NCBI GenBank assembly: GCA_022702545.1
Contig: JAHRBC010000002.1
Span: forward strand, 7,998,001-8,062,000
Length of the DNA: 64,000 nt
Direction: 5' to 3'
Source of the DNA: Phycomyces nitens
Taxonomy: Eukaryota > Mucoromycota > Mucoromycetes > Mucorales > Phycomycetaceae
Shown: one piece after another, positions 21,603-32,735 of the stretch
How positions within the stretch are numbered: the first letter of the stretch is position 1
Layout of the letters: every line of letters begins with the position of its first letter
Translations under genes and position numbers: made by a program
The notes under the pieces: generated by a model
The model's database searches: none
What the model saw: the letters and a program-made list of their open reading frames with translations, nothing else
Told to the model about the DNA's origin: nothing

Positions 21603-22516
21603 TATTGGTGGCCGGCTGCATTTAATGAGGTCAAGGAATATCTATCTACATGCAAAGAATGTCAGTTGTTTGCACCTATATCCAAGTGTAGGGTATTGGG
21701 AAAAGTTCCAGTTACCAGGCTATTTGAACAGTTTGCTATCAATTTTGTTGGTTCTTTTCCATGGTCTGCTCGTGGAAACTCTTATGTACTGGTCGCAGTC
21801 AAATGCTTCTCATGATGGCCCATTGCCATAGCTTCTCCCAAGGCAGATGCGGTCACTGTCACAAAGTTTTTGTATGAGCATGTTTTCTGTCAATTTGGTC
21901 CTCCCACGCACTTGCTTTTTGACAATGGAACACATTTTGATAACCAGCTTGTAGAGCAATTCCTGAATGTTGTCAAGACCCATCACAAGTTCTCTGCGTT
22001 GTATCATCCTCAAACCAACAGCATGGTCGAGAAGTTGAATGGTACTCTCACAAAGGCTATCAAGAAATTATCGTTGGAAGATCCAAAGCATTGGGATTCT
22101 CATCTTCCTGCAATTCTGTATTCATATCGTACCAAGGCACACAAGGTGATCCAAGTCTTGCCATACAAGTTTTTATATGGGCAGACACCAAGGTCTATGT
22201 GTTAGGATGTCTTACAGACATATGGTAGTGCTCTTGGATATGAGAGACTCAACAAGTTGATGACAAGGAATATGACAAGTGAAGATTTTCCTCCATCACT
22301 AATGGAACAACCAGAAGATGAAAATGTCTTTCCACCAGGTTCTTCAGTTGTGAGAGTGCGACCCAACAAGTCTAGTAAATTGGATTCAAGTTATTCTCCC
22401 AAGATTTTCACAGTAGTTGCAGGTTTTGGAAATGAGTTCTACTAACTTGTGGATAAGTTTGGCTGTCTCTTGAAAAGAAGGGTTAACAGATTTACTTTGC
22501 ATCACTTTTATGGTTG
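21603..22516 (+). pseudogene. Ty3/gypsy integrase fragment with three in-frame stops
   Basis: One continuous frame with no frameshift. It contains the end of the zinc-binding region (YWWPAAFNEVKEYLSTCKEC), the catalytic core (LLFDNGTHFDN; SALYHPQTNSMVEKLNGTL, giving the second D and the E), and a C-terminal domain (VDKFGCLLKRRVNRF). Stops are TGA at about 21816, TAG at about 22203 and TAA at about 22443. In context each is one C-to-T change from the expected codon (CGA, CAG, CAA). Protease, RT and RNase H are missing upstream and no LTR is visible next to it. It is a relic, different from the gag element at the left edge. Confidence 0.85.
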
Positions 22517-22769
22517 AAATGACACCCATATTGCTTATTTTACAGGGAGATTGTGAAATGGAGTACCTGATTATCAAGTTAATTCAGATCGACATTCATT
22601 CGATAGGTTTCATTTTAGTATAATTTTCTGTTACTGTGAGGGTATTTCTTGTGGCAGACACCTCTTTTTTATTATTATTTGATAGTGTATTATACATATA
22701 TTTTTTCAAAAGAATTGTTTTGTGCGGATAAATATTCTACCGACACAAATCCCCAAAATAAGAAATAGT

Positions 22770-24110
22770 ATGAGTACCTCTGAGGGATCGAACTCACAGG
22801 GCAGTACTGTCAACCCATGGCAGGTACAACGACCAGCGATCCATGCACAGAGCACACCATCCCGTCCGAAGAACAAGTCTCTTCATATCTTTACTGCACC
22901 TGGTTTTGACTAGAGTCTCTCCGTGAATCCAGCATCTGCTGCTTGGGCCAGCACCATCCATCCATTGAGCATTTTGTTCAATCTTGGTAAACTCGTTCCT
23001 GCAAATGCAGTAGATGATGTCTTCTCTGACAATATTGGCCAGATGACCTCATTGACCTTGCGTTACACTCGTTCCAAGGACCCTTTGGCAGAGGCCCTTT
23101 TCATCAAACCTGCCACTCAGGTGAAAGCCATCTCCAACGGCCTGGTATTTCAGAGCACCAGAATCATCGCCTCTCAAAGTTTGCCTTCTAATAGTCATAT
23201 TGTGAAGGTTAACATGTATCGCATCAGCACCTGCGATCCCAAAACTGATCTTCTTGCACCAATAGAAGAGGCTTTCCAGTCATATGGAAAGGTTGTCCAA
23301 TTGCGTGCCTACATCTCCCACTGTGGAACTTTCCGTGGTGAAGCTACCGTCCTTCTGGACACATTTGGGTTAGACACACCCAAACCCCTTCCCAGCTGTC
23401 TTCATTTGGAAGGATCCATTTCTTGCGCAGTGGAGCTGCGTTCCAAGGATATTCCACCCGTGTGCGGGTATTGCTGTGAGGAAGGTCACTTCCTGCGTGC
23501 ATGTACAAAGCGTCCCTCTCGTACACCCCGCTGTAAGTGTTGTGGTGTCTTGGGCCACGAGATGATCAGCAGAGACTGTCCTGCCCATCCCGATACCATT
23601 GAGGCCGAGCATCTTCAGCAAGAGCAAATCCAGTTGGAGATTGCTGAAGCAGAAGCTCTCCGTGCTCTTCAGACAGAAGCTAATGCTCTCTCTTCCCCAC
23701 CTTCCATTGCAGCTGTGTGTTCAACATTGGACACCACAACTCTTGCACCTATATCTTTGGCTCCAAAGCCCATTTGCCGCCGATCAGTTTTGGTAATGAC
23801 TACTCAATCCAAGGCTGGATCCACTTGACCCCCTGTCCCCACTGGTGGTAACGTAGACATACCAATGTATGATCCCAGTGGTCGCGGCACTGCTGCCAGC
23901 AAGTACTCATTTGCTGCTCGAGGCATTGCACTTCCTGAGGATGGTATATCCCGGCCTACAATGACGGATGTAGAATTCCGCCAGTCCCTGCTCAATTTCT
24001 CAGTCCAGGCCCATGCTCAGGGCAACCAACCTTTTGTTGATCTTGATGGCAACACACCTATGCATGAACCTGATACTGCTTCTGGCCATTCTGGTCAGTC
24101 ATCTTTATAA
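22770..24110 (+). pseudogene. LINE-B1 ORF1, zinc-knuckle RNA-binding protein with two stops
   Basis: First ATG at 22770, one frame to TAA at 24108, with in-frame TAG near 22911 and TGA near 23826. The central part (SHIVKVNMYRISTCD, SYGKVVQLRAYISH, GEATVLLD) looks like a divergent RRM. It is followed by CGYCCEEGHFLRAC (C-x2-C-x4-H-x4-C) and a second, looser knuckle CKCCGVLGH. The same protein is found in broken form in LINE-B2 (55290-59933). The likely role is binding the element RNA. Both stops fit C-to-T changes (CAG to TAG, CGA to TGA). Confidence 0.82.
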
Positions 24111-24111
24111 G

Positions 24112-27100
24112 ATGACTGTACAATCTATCCACTTAGGAACCTTGAATGCTCGAGGTCTCCTCTCCACCATTACTAATCTGCAATCCCCAAAACGTCTCTT
24201 TATCTGTCACCTCCGCTCCTTTTCCCCTTCACTTTCCTTACTTGCTCTACAAGAGACCCATCTCCTTCCTTCCCACCACTCAACTATGCACCTTCTCTTC
24301 CAAGCCCAGGCAAGTCTTTGGACTTTGCACTGTGGCCTTATATCTTTCAATCCCCTTCTCCATCTTGAACAATTGTACATGTTACCAGATGACCATGCAC
24401 TAGTTGTAAAGGTTACACATACTGATCAACACATTGATCCTTTTGCTGTTGTTGTTCTTTATGCTCCCAATATCCCTGCCCAGCGGCGCACTTTCTTCTC
24501 TTCTCTTGCCACCCTTCTCCCTTCCCTCATCCCTTCACTTCCTGCCTTCGTCTTGGGCGACTTTAACTGCAATCTCCATCAACGTTGAAGCCATCCTGCA
24601 GACTGGCAAGGCTACCTCCAAGGTAATTGTATCGATGCTATCACTAATTCCACCTCTTCCCCTATCCCTACCTTCCATAGTTCCCGAACCCGCACATGTA
24701 TCAACTACCTCTTCCGCCCTTCCTCAATCCCCACCGAATCACCCAAAGTCAGTTTCATCAATCCTTCTTGGACTGACCACTGTCTTCTTGCTGCCTCCAT
24801 TCCTCTCTCTTGCTCGTCTGGACCTGGGGTCTGGCGTTTCAACACCCAGTACCTTTTCCATGACGAATTTGACACTATCTTGACTGATCTTTTGGATAAA
24901 GCAAGCCAATCTTTTCCCAAAGATGCTTCCCCTGGGATCCGTTGGGATTGTCTCAAGCAGGCTGTCAAGCAATTATCGCTCACTTATGGCAAAAAAGTCC
25001 AATGTCACCTCCGTTCCCAAGAGCATTGCCTCCACCGCCTTTGCAATGAGCTCTCAGGATCTTCATCCTCACCTCAACTCTCCTCTGTCAAATCTGAGCT
25101 GGCCTCAATTCAACTATCTCGTGCCTCCACCCTAGCAGCCCGATCTGATGCCAAGTGGTGTGAAGAAGGTGAGACATCGTCCAAGTATTTCTTTCAAGTA
25201 CTTAAGCAACGCTCTGCTGCCAAGTCCATCACCACACTCATTGACCCCAATACCTCCACCACCTTCACTTCACCAGCAGACCTGCTTGGCCACACATGCT
25301 CATTCTACCAGTCCCTATACTCTCAAGAAGCCATTGACCTCTCAGCTGCTCACTCCCTCCTTCTACAAGTCTTTCTTCTGATGACTCTGCTCCTTTGACC
25401 TTTAAAGTGACGCTGGACAAACTCAAGTCTGTGCTTAAGAATACCCTGAACAACTCCAGCCCTGGCATGGATGGCCTGCCATACCCTTTATGGTTGCACT
25501 TACTTGCCCACCCCACCATCCAGTCCCTTGCTGTTGAGGTGTATCAGGATGCCCTCTTTGGTGTTTTTCCCCCTTTGTGGCTGGAAACAGTTTTGGTCTT
25601 GCTTCCCAAGGCTGGTGACCTGACCTCCCTTCGGAATTGGCGCCCTATCTCCCTCATCAACTGCGACGCTAAACTTTTCACAAAGATGCTCACATCCCGT
25701 CTAAGATGCTGCATAGGCCCTCTGATCACCCCATTCCAAACGGGCTTCATGGCTGACCACTTCATTGCAGACAATGGACTTTTGACTCAGCTGGCTATGT
25801 CCCATGCCCAACTCACCAAGGATCCTGGAGTTGGTCTCCTTCTTGACCAAGAGAAAGCCTACAATCGGGTTCATCCCACTTATCTTTATCTGGTCATGGC
25901 ACGGTTAGGTTTACCTACCATGTTCATTGACTCTGTTTGTGCCCTTTTCTTCTTGACCCAGATCCACGTCAATGTCAATAGTCATATCTCTTCCTCGTTT
26001 GAGCAAGGTTGTGGGCTTCAACAGGGTGATTCTCTCTTGCCTCTGTTGTTCAACATTGCCTTTGAGCCTCTCCTTTGCTCCCTCCTTGCCTTTCTGTCTC
26101 TTAGTGGATTTTGCTTCTTGGTTCCTTCCCACCTTGCCTCCTTCCCACCCTCTCTCTCTCCACCACCTCTAAAGCTTCTAGCCTACGCTGATGATCTTCT
26201 GTTGTTCTTGTCCTCTCCCCCTGAGATGAGCACCGTCTTGTTGATTCTGCGCACTTCGGGCTGGCCTCAAATGCAAAGGTCAATCTGAACAAGACAGTTG
26301 CTGTTGCTCTCTCTGGGCATTTCCATCCCGATTGGGGTCCTGTTCTGGATGCTGCCAATATTACCACCCGCCATGATTGCCATGAGGCTAATGCCATCTG
26401 TTATCTGGGCTTCCCACTTAGCTCTCACCCTGCCCAACTAGAATCTTTCCGTGCTGCCCTCCTTGCCAAACTCAAACGCCACTGCACTATGCTCTCTGCA
26501 AGAGGCTTGTCAGTGCGCGGTAAGAGTATTGTTGCCAACTCTCTTCTCTTGAGCTCCATATGGCATGTCCTTTATGTGACCTCTGCCCCTCTCTCTTTCT
26601 TTGCTGCTATACGCAAGCATGTTTGTTCTTTTCTCCACCTTGGTTTTGGCAGCCCTGGTTGGCCTCTTCTTTGCCTACCATGCAAGGCTGGGGGTTTGGG
26701 TCTTTTGGATCCTGATCACCAACAGTATGCTCTCCAACTGCGATGGATTCTTCCCATTTTGCGTTCTCGATCATTTTCTCAATCTTCTTCCTTTTTATTA
26801 CCTTATTTAGAATTTTTACTTCCTCTTCACTTTCGTTCTCCTTCTGCTAGTATAGCTCTGCTGTTTCCCTGTAGTACTGTGAGTTGCCCCAGTTCCCTAC
26901 TGCCAATTCACCGTGCCTGCTCTCGTCTGCTTCCCAATGCTCTTCCTCCCACACTCAGTGTAGCACCTTTGGTGGTTCTTGAGTTCCCCCTGGCTTCTGT
27001 TTGGACTTTTGTCCCGCCATTTGATTCTCCGGAAATGAATCTCAAGTCACTTCTTGTCTCGGATGCCTTTCTGGTAGATGATGATGGACGTCTCTGTCCA

Positions 27101-27796
27101 CAACTTCGTGGCAATCACCCAAGAGCACGGAACCATATTGGCCAATTCTTCAGCAAGATTGATGCTGGTAGAATGGTCTATTGTCCTTGGTTTCTTCTGT
27201 GTCTTCAACTCCCGTCTCCCACCTCACCTCCTCCGCCTGGTCTCTTTTCTCTCCTCTCCGTGGTCCTTCTGGACAAACGCCCTTTGGGCAAAGCATCCAC
27301 AGGATCACTGCGCTGGCATCTTCGTCCATCCCCACCTCCACCTCTTCTCCCTCCTGCCCGTTGGCGTTGTTTTTGGTCCCTGGTTATTCCACACCATTGT
27401 CGCACTTTGTGGTGGAAAGTGATATGGCAGCGAATTCCCACCCGACTGGCCATTAACACTATCATGCCTCATACTGTACCTGACCCCATGTGCTTGGTGT
27501 GCTCCACCAACACCAAAGACCAAGATCATTTCCTCTTCTTCTGTCCTAAGAAATGCCAGGTGTGCAACATAGTCCTCTCTCATTTCTGCCAGGGCTGGAC
27601 TTTGGATGACGTTCGTCAGATGCTGACATCTTGTCAACTCCCCTGTCCTTCTCCCACTTGGGATACTCAGATTTTGCTGGTGGTTATAACAGCCAAGGCA
27701 ATTTGGAATGCCCATTGGAAGTTTGTCTTTGACAATCAGCCTTTTCTTCCTGGAGTAGTGGCTACAAAGGCCTCCAGTACTATAGAGAGACAGTGA
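24112..27796 (+). pseudogene. LINE-B1 ORF2: APE endonuclease, reverse transcriptase, zinc-binding C terminus
   Basis: ATG at 24112 follows the ORF1 stop after one base (TAA-G-ATG). APE motifs are LGTLNARGL, LALQETHLL, VLGDFNCNL and WTDHCLL. RT motifs are SSPGMDGLPY, NWRPISLINCD, LLDQEKAYNRV (A), GLQQGDSLLPLLFN (B) and LLAYADDLLLF (C, about 26190). The C-terminal domain has LWWKVIWQRIPT and CLVCSTNTKDQDHFLFFC, the zinc-binding RT module (zf-RVT type). It is broken by TGA near 24586 (CGA to TGA likely), a frameshift near 25370 and another near 26270. Motif B reads LL where the family usually has PLSP, another sign of decay. Confidence 0.85.
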
Positions 27797-27975
27797 GCTA
27801 TACTAGCTTAAGGAGTTTTTTTTTCTTTTCTTTCTTTCCTTTCTTTTACTTATTTTCCTTACTTTTTTATCACCTATATTGTCCTTTTATCTTATTCCTT
27901 TCCTCCAAGTCCAATTAATGGCAATCTAGAAGCTGCACGCCTTGCGTGATGGCAGAACAATATAATACTAAAAAA

Positions 27976-28156
27976 AAAATTCTTGTGGCTCATAGTCTAT
28001 CTGGGTTTCAGACTCATCAAATTTTGCAGGATTGGGAATGAGAAGGAAATACTTAAATTGGGAAAAAAAATCAGATTTCATGCCTATTTTGGAGTATTTT
28101 TGATAGTGGGTTTGATAGTTTTTATGAATCAAAAAACTGTATTTTACAAAGCATTA
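27976..28156. other. Spacer between LINE-B1 and the Harbinger element
   Basis: About 180 bp of AT-rich sequence with no feature recognised. Confidence 0.4.
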
Positions 28157-28522
28157 GGGCCATAAATCTTCAGAGAAGCAATATTTATTAAAGATTGTTG
28201 TATTTGGCATAATAATATATCAGAGAAAAGTGATATATAAACCCAGATAGCTGGATTATCTGAAATCAAGACAAACTAGAGACAATTTTAAATTTGCTCT
28301 AAAACTCATTACCAAAAAAAGAATTTTTTTACAAGGACTGTTTTACATTTTAAACCCAGAGACACCTTATGCAAATAACACGTTTTGCAAGATATCATCC
28401 TAAAGGAAACGAAATAAACACACATAATATATTGATATTATTATCATTTATAAATCTCTTGCCTTTCTATATTATTATTATTATTATTATTACACTTACC
28501 AATATTCTTCAAATCTCATAAA

Positions 28523-29665
28523 ATGAACAACTTTTTTGAAAACAAACAACATCAAGATGGTGATTATACTTCACAAGAGGAGCAAAGTGGTTCCTCCAGA
28601 AGAGCTCCTAGAACCAAGTACACCAGACTAAACCTGAATGCTCTTGGTGATGGTGCTTGTACATACCTTTTCCGTTTCACTTTGGATGAAATTGAGACAA
28701 TCACTACTGCACTTGGGCTGCCTGAAATATGTCGCTTTTTGAGCATACAAGTTTGCAAAAACTATGGGTTTGCCATGTTGCTGAATTGTTACAGCTTTCC
28801 CAGACGTGTGGGTGATATGTCTATACTTTTTGGGATGAGTCCAATGAATGTGTCTGTTGTCTGCAGAGGGATGAAGAGCCTTGTTTTTGAACAAATAAAG
28901 TGGGGCATCCAATTCAACGCCAAGCAGTTCAGTCCAGAGAACTTGAAGAAGTTTGCCAAGGCCATGCATGACAAAGGTGCCACATTCCCAAATGTTGTTG
29001 GGTTCATTGACGGTACAATGCAAGCAGTATCTCGCCCAAGCCACAGTGAAGAAGACCAAAAGGCTTTGTACAATGGCTGGAAGCATCTTCATGCTTTGAA
29101 GTTCCAGTCAATTGTTACTCCAGATGGGATAACCAGCAGCATAATTGGTCTCTATGCTGGCTCAAGACATGACCAGAGTGTGTATTTCTCTTCAAGGACT
29201 AAACAAAGAATTGAGAGATACCTCAATATCCCATCTGGTTATGGTGACCCTGGATACATGTCATCCGAATGTTTGTTCTTGCCACTTGGAGGTGTAAGAC
29301 TTACTGGTAAAGTAACACAAGCTGGTGAGAAACTATAAACAGTGTATTAATTATGTGTAATAGAGAATGACAAGTTGATAAACAAGAGCATGTCAAAAAT
29401 GAGAATAGCTGTGGAGTGGGAGTTTGCTGAAGTCAAGAAGTACTTCAAGTATTGCAAGTACAAGTATGCAATGAAGATGGGGGAGAATGAATCTGGAGTT
29501 ATCTACATTCTCTCAACTGTTTTCAAAAACATATTGCATTGTGTGCATCGTGGTGGATTATCTACCAATGCATACTTTGGGTTGGAGCCACCAACAATTG
29601 AAGAGTATATCTCTGGGTTAAGAAGAGATAAGATTGATAGAGAAGTTGAAGATTATATAATTTAA
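28523..29665 (+). CDS. Harbinger transposase (DDE_Tnp_4-type nuclease)
   Basis: Catalyses cut-and-paste transposition. Two exons, 28523-29306 and 29364-29665, give 361 residues. The 57-bp intron (GTAAAG...TAATAG) is needed to bridge stops and restores LTENDKLINKSMSKMRIAVEWEF, broken here as exon 1 ..LT and exon 2 from E. DDE residues visible: D in GFIDGTMQ, D in YGDPGY (with SRHDQSVY between), and E in RIAVEWEF. An N-terminal helix-turn-helix-like segment (GDMSILFGMSPMNVSVVCRG) precedes the nuclease. Length fits the family (about 350-450). Its partner is the minus-strand Myb-like gene at 29696-30641. Confidence 0.9.
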
Positions 29666-29695
29666 TAAAAACAAAAGAAAATCTTATAATATTAT

Positions 29696-30641
29696 TTATT
29701 TAATTTTGTTCACTAACTGCTCCAACAGCTTCTCAATGTTGGTGAGCTGGCTTTCCATGTTGGTGATCTGGCTTTCCATGTTGATGATCCGGCTTTCCAT
29801 GTTAGTGATCTGGCTTTCCATGTTGGTGATCCGCTCCTCTTGGCCGGTGCTAAGGGACCCACTGTCCTCTCCATTCTGGCAATCACCAGAGGTTGCTTCT
29901 GTCTCTACTGGGACTTCTGTCTCTCGAAAACTGCCAGAACCACTGGCAGATTCCTCAACTGGAGGGGAAAGGGTCCTAGGCTTGTTGTTCCTGGCGTTTG
30001 CCTCCTTGTCCACATGCTGGCAATCACATATTTCTTTCTGGATATTCTTTTTGTGATTCACAAATGATCCAGCCAAGGCTCTCATAGACCACTCCATATT
30101 TGTCTTACAGTAATTTCTCTCAAGAACCTTTTCTCTCCCTTCTTTCTTAAGATCATCATAAGAATTCTTTTATGTTTCCAAAGATACCAATATATGTTTA
30201 GTTGGCATAGTAAAAATATTTCTTACAAATTAAATATACCTTTTTGATGATCTCATAGACAGTCTTCTCTACTTCAGATCTATTTCTGTTTGCACCAGAA
30301 AGAGATACGACATTTGACTCCTCGAAGCTTTTTCTGTAGCTTCTTACAAGCCAATCAACTGCACAGCAACAGGAGTCATAACTCAATGGTAGATCACTGG
30401 GACTTACCCCATTCACACTGGCAAGGATTTGTTCCCATGCTTCTTTGTGCTGTCCTCTCTTGCAAGCAGGTGGGAAGACGTTGGCATACTCTTTTAAGAG
30501 TGCCAACTCTTTCTTGTTGGTCCAGAAACCATTTACTCTGGGAGGCTTGTTTTCTTTAACGGGCAAAGAAGGGTTACATTCCTTGAAACAGATATTTGTG
30601 GTGCTGCTTTCAGCATTAGTGCTTATTCTTTCTTGTGACAT
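29696..30641 (-). CDS. Myb/SANT-like accessory protein of the Harbinger element
   Basis: Two exons, 30641-30240 and 30166-29696, with a 73-bp intron (GTATAT...AAAAG), give 290 residues. Exon 1 holds the trihelix/Myb-like domain (RVNGFWTNKKELALLKEYAN; YDSCCCAVDWLVRSYRKSF). Exon 2 opens with SYDDLKKEGREKVLERNYC and CKTNMEWSMRALAGSF. The C terminus is a coiled coil made of near-perfect heptad repeats (ITNMESQ). In known Harbinger systems this protein binds the terminal repeats and carries the transposase to the nucleus; that role is inferred here. It converges on the transposase gene. Confidence 0.82.
29737..29831 (-). repeat. 21-bp tandem repeat coding heptads
   Basis: About four and a half copies of a 21-bp unit (core CTGGCTTTCCATGTTGGTGA on the plus strand), each coding one coiled-coil heptad ITNMESQ, with variants IINMESQ and LTNIEK at the edges. 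Near identity at DNA level indicates recent expansion by slippage. Confidence 0.85.
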
Positions 30642-30716
30642 GTTGGTAAAATATTATCTTTGTATGAAAGATAAAGTAGAATATGCAAAAATTACAAAAA
30701 AAACATCATATAGCCC

Positions 30717-31824
30717 TTTAACAATGCAATATGCATGAATTCTGTTGCTTAGCAAATTTTGCAAATTATTGTCAAGATGAGTGTCCAAAAAAAAAGGTGG
30801 TTTCACATTGGTTTCAAAAAAACCTTCTAAAATTAGAAATTTCCTCATATTTTCTGCGTAGTAAAAATATCACAGCAAATTTAAAATTGTCTCTATTAAG
30901 CTTAATAAAATATTCTAATAAGCTTTTTATCCTATAAATATGCCCTCTTTAATAATAAGTAATACATATGTCTTACTATATTATTATTGTATATATATAT
31001 ATATCTGATTAAAATTATTTAGTCATTACAACACCTATATCTTGTAAGTAAACAATATATTAATATTGTATATATTTATATACAAATATTTATATATATC
31101 TATTATATAGTAGATATCTACTGGTATATTACAGAGAATCTACTAAATTCTCTAGTTCATTATATAAAAATATAAGTATAAGAACAAACAGTTTAGTATA
31201 TAAAATTATTTTCTAATAGTCTCTTTTAATTTTAGACTGTACTGCATTTCTCTTGGATAGTGAAGTATTTGGTAGAATAGAGATATTAAAAGGGTCGATA
31301 GAAAATAAAGTGAGACTTTGACGTGTGGTTTTTAATGAGAGATTTTGAAGTGTTTTTTTAGACAAGTTGTTTAGAATGATATTTTTTATCTCTTTTATAT
31401 CTTCTTGTGGATAAACTATCTTTCTGTTATTCCTGCATCTTCCTGTTCTCTTCCGAGAGGACTTCTTTACTACATTGTCCGCTTTGATTTAGGGAAGTGC
31501 ATTGTCTCTTGTCATTATCAGCGTTAGTGATGCTTCCGATATATGACTGCCTTTATATGCCCTGACTCTTTATTTCTAAGTCAGGTTTCCTGGAACCTTG
31601 ATATTGCAAATACGACAGATAGGTAATGACACAGTAGATTTTATTTACCAATGTTTGTTGTATCGCTCATCGCAGTGAACTTCGAAGTAGTGATGTAGCT
31701 ATAGAAATTCCCAGAAGTAGTTAAATAGTCTTTTAATCTGTTCTTTATTAAAGTTGTCTTTCTACCCATATTCATTTTCTTGTCACTTAGTTGGACATTT
31801 ATACTATATAGCCAACCCACCATG
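30717..31824. other. AT-rich gene-free stretch
   Basis: About 1.1 kb rich in TATATA strings. No coding, RNA or repeat structure that I can support, apart from short AT microsatellites near 30990-31010. Confidence 0.5.
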
Positions 31825-32735
31825 TGTCAGTAAGTACTCTGATTCTGTTAAGAACAAATTGATAGTTCCAACCAAGAAATATCTATTGACAATATATATA
31901 TATATCAAAGAAATAATCTAGATACTAGAGTGTATAGCATAAATATTTTTATATCAAATAAAACCAAAAATAAAAAAATTCAGAACCTACTGCTCCAAAA
32001 AACAACAAACCAGAAAGGCTTGTGTCACGCGGTGTGTTGTCTTGAGTGATAAATGTCCAAGACGACTGATGAGACGAAGTAGATAGATAGAGAGAAAGAG
32101 AAAGAAACAGAGATTCTTGACACAGTATCCAATAATTCGTAGCTTAGCAAGCAAATAGAATGATTCTTCAGGAAGAGGTTTCGAATTTCAAGGTTGAGAG
32201 AAGAGAAGTTAAGGGTAAAATTGAATGAATCATTTATTCGTTAGTTGTTCTGCTGATATTTATATGAAAGAGAAAAGGAAAGAATCGGGAAGGTATTTGT
32301 AAAAATATGGAATGCTCACTCTTGTAAAAGGGTGGCATGCCAATTGTTAATAAGATGGTGTGCTTTCAGTACAGACAGAAGACGGAGAACCACAAACACG
32401 GCGTGACACTTGTTTGCATAGAATAACTACTATTGTACTTGCCAAAGTATACAACTATCGTTTGATTGACTAGCAAAACATACTATAAAATATAATAAAG
32501 ATAAAACCAGCTGCCTGTAAGTGGTCAATCTCTCCTGCCACAAACTTTCCGTGTATCATAAGATACAATGCAAAAAAGGGTAGATTGACTAGGAATATAT
32601 TGTGGCTACATGTATATTTAGCTTTTGCATCTTTTGAGGATATTTAAATATTCTACACTAGATTCTTATATACCACTATGTAGGATGATTTGGATTACCT
32701 ACATGCCTTTTTAACTCACTACGGATCATAATAAT
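31825..32735 (+). repeat. Unnamed dispersed repeat R, copy B (interrupted by a solo LTR)
   Basis: Inverse-orientation relative of 19935-20475. Shared landmarks are GACTC/GATTCTGTTAAGAAC, CCAAGAAATAT, CAAAGAAA-AATCTAGA, AACAACAAACCAG, TTGCATAGAATAACTAC, AATGCAAAAAAGGGTA and CACTACGGATCA. The alignment is continuous in copy A exactly where the 386-bp LTR (32023-32408) is inserted here. Identity looks like 70-80 percent by eye. No intact frame. Confidence 0.75.
32023..32408 (-). repeat. Solo LTR inside repeat R (386 bp)
   Basis: Ends TGTCACGC...GCGTGACA, flanked by CTTG on both sides (32019-32022 and 32409-32412). Copy A of repeat R reads GGCTTGTTTGCATAG on the aligned strand, the uninterrupted site, so insertion with a 4-bp duplication is seen directly. 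On the minus strand it carries CATATAAATA followed by AATAAA, the same compact promoter/poly(A) layout as LTRs 1-4, and its ends resemble theirs. Confidence 0.85.

Larger units (their letters stand above)
22600..27975 (+). mobile_element. LINE family B, copy 1 (decayed, nearly full-length)
   Basis: Non-LTR retrotransposon with ORF1 (22770-24110) carrying zinc knuckles and ORF2 (24112-27796) carrying APE, RT and a C-terminal zinc-binding domain. A T-rich 3' UTR ends in an A run at about 27971. The 5' border is uncertain, somewhere after the integrase relic that ends at 22516. It differs from family A in having CCHC knuckles in ORF1, an L1-type RT (YADDLLLF) and an A-rich 3' end, and it shows no tRNA target. 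Confidence 0.85.
28157..30716. mobile_element. PIF/Harbinger DNA transposon (about 2.56 kb, two convergent genes)
   Basis: Contains the family's two-gene set: a DDE nuclease (plus strand) and a Myb/SANT-like protein (minus strand), converging with 30 bp between stop codons. Candidate ends are GGGCCATA at 28157 and, inverted, GGGCTATA ending at 30716. They are preceded by TTA on the left and followed by TTTA on the right; Harbinger elements typically begin GG(G/C)C and duplicate a 3-bp TWA site. The terminal match is only about 8 bp, so the exact limits are tentative. Both genes appear intact, suggesting a recently active element. Confidence 0.7.

Noticed and set aside
30990..31130. Possible origin or CRISPR-like spaced repeats in the TATATA-rich spacer
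   Set aside because: Only simple AT microsatellites; no regular repeat-spacer pattern, and CRISPR arrays are not expected in a fungal nuclear genome.
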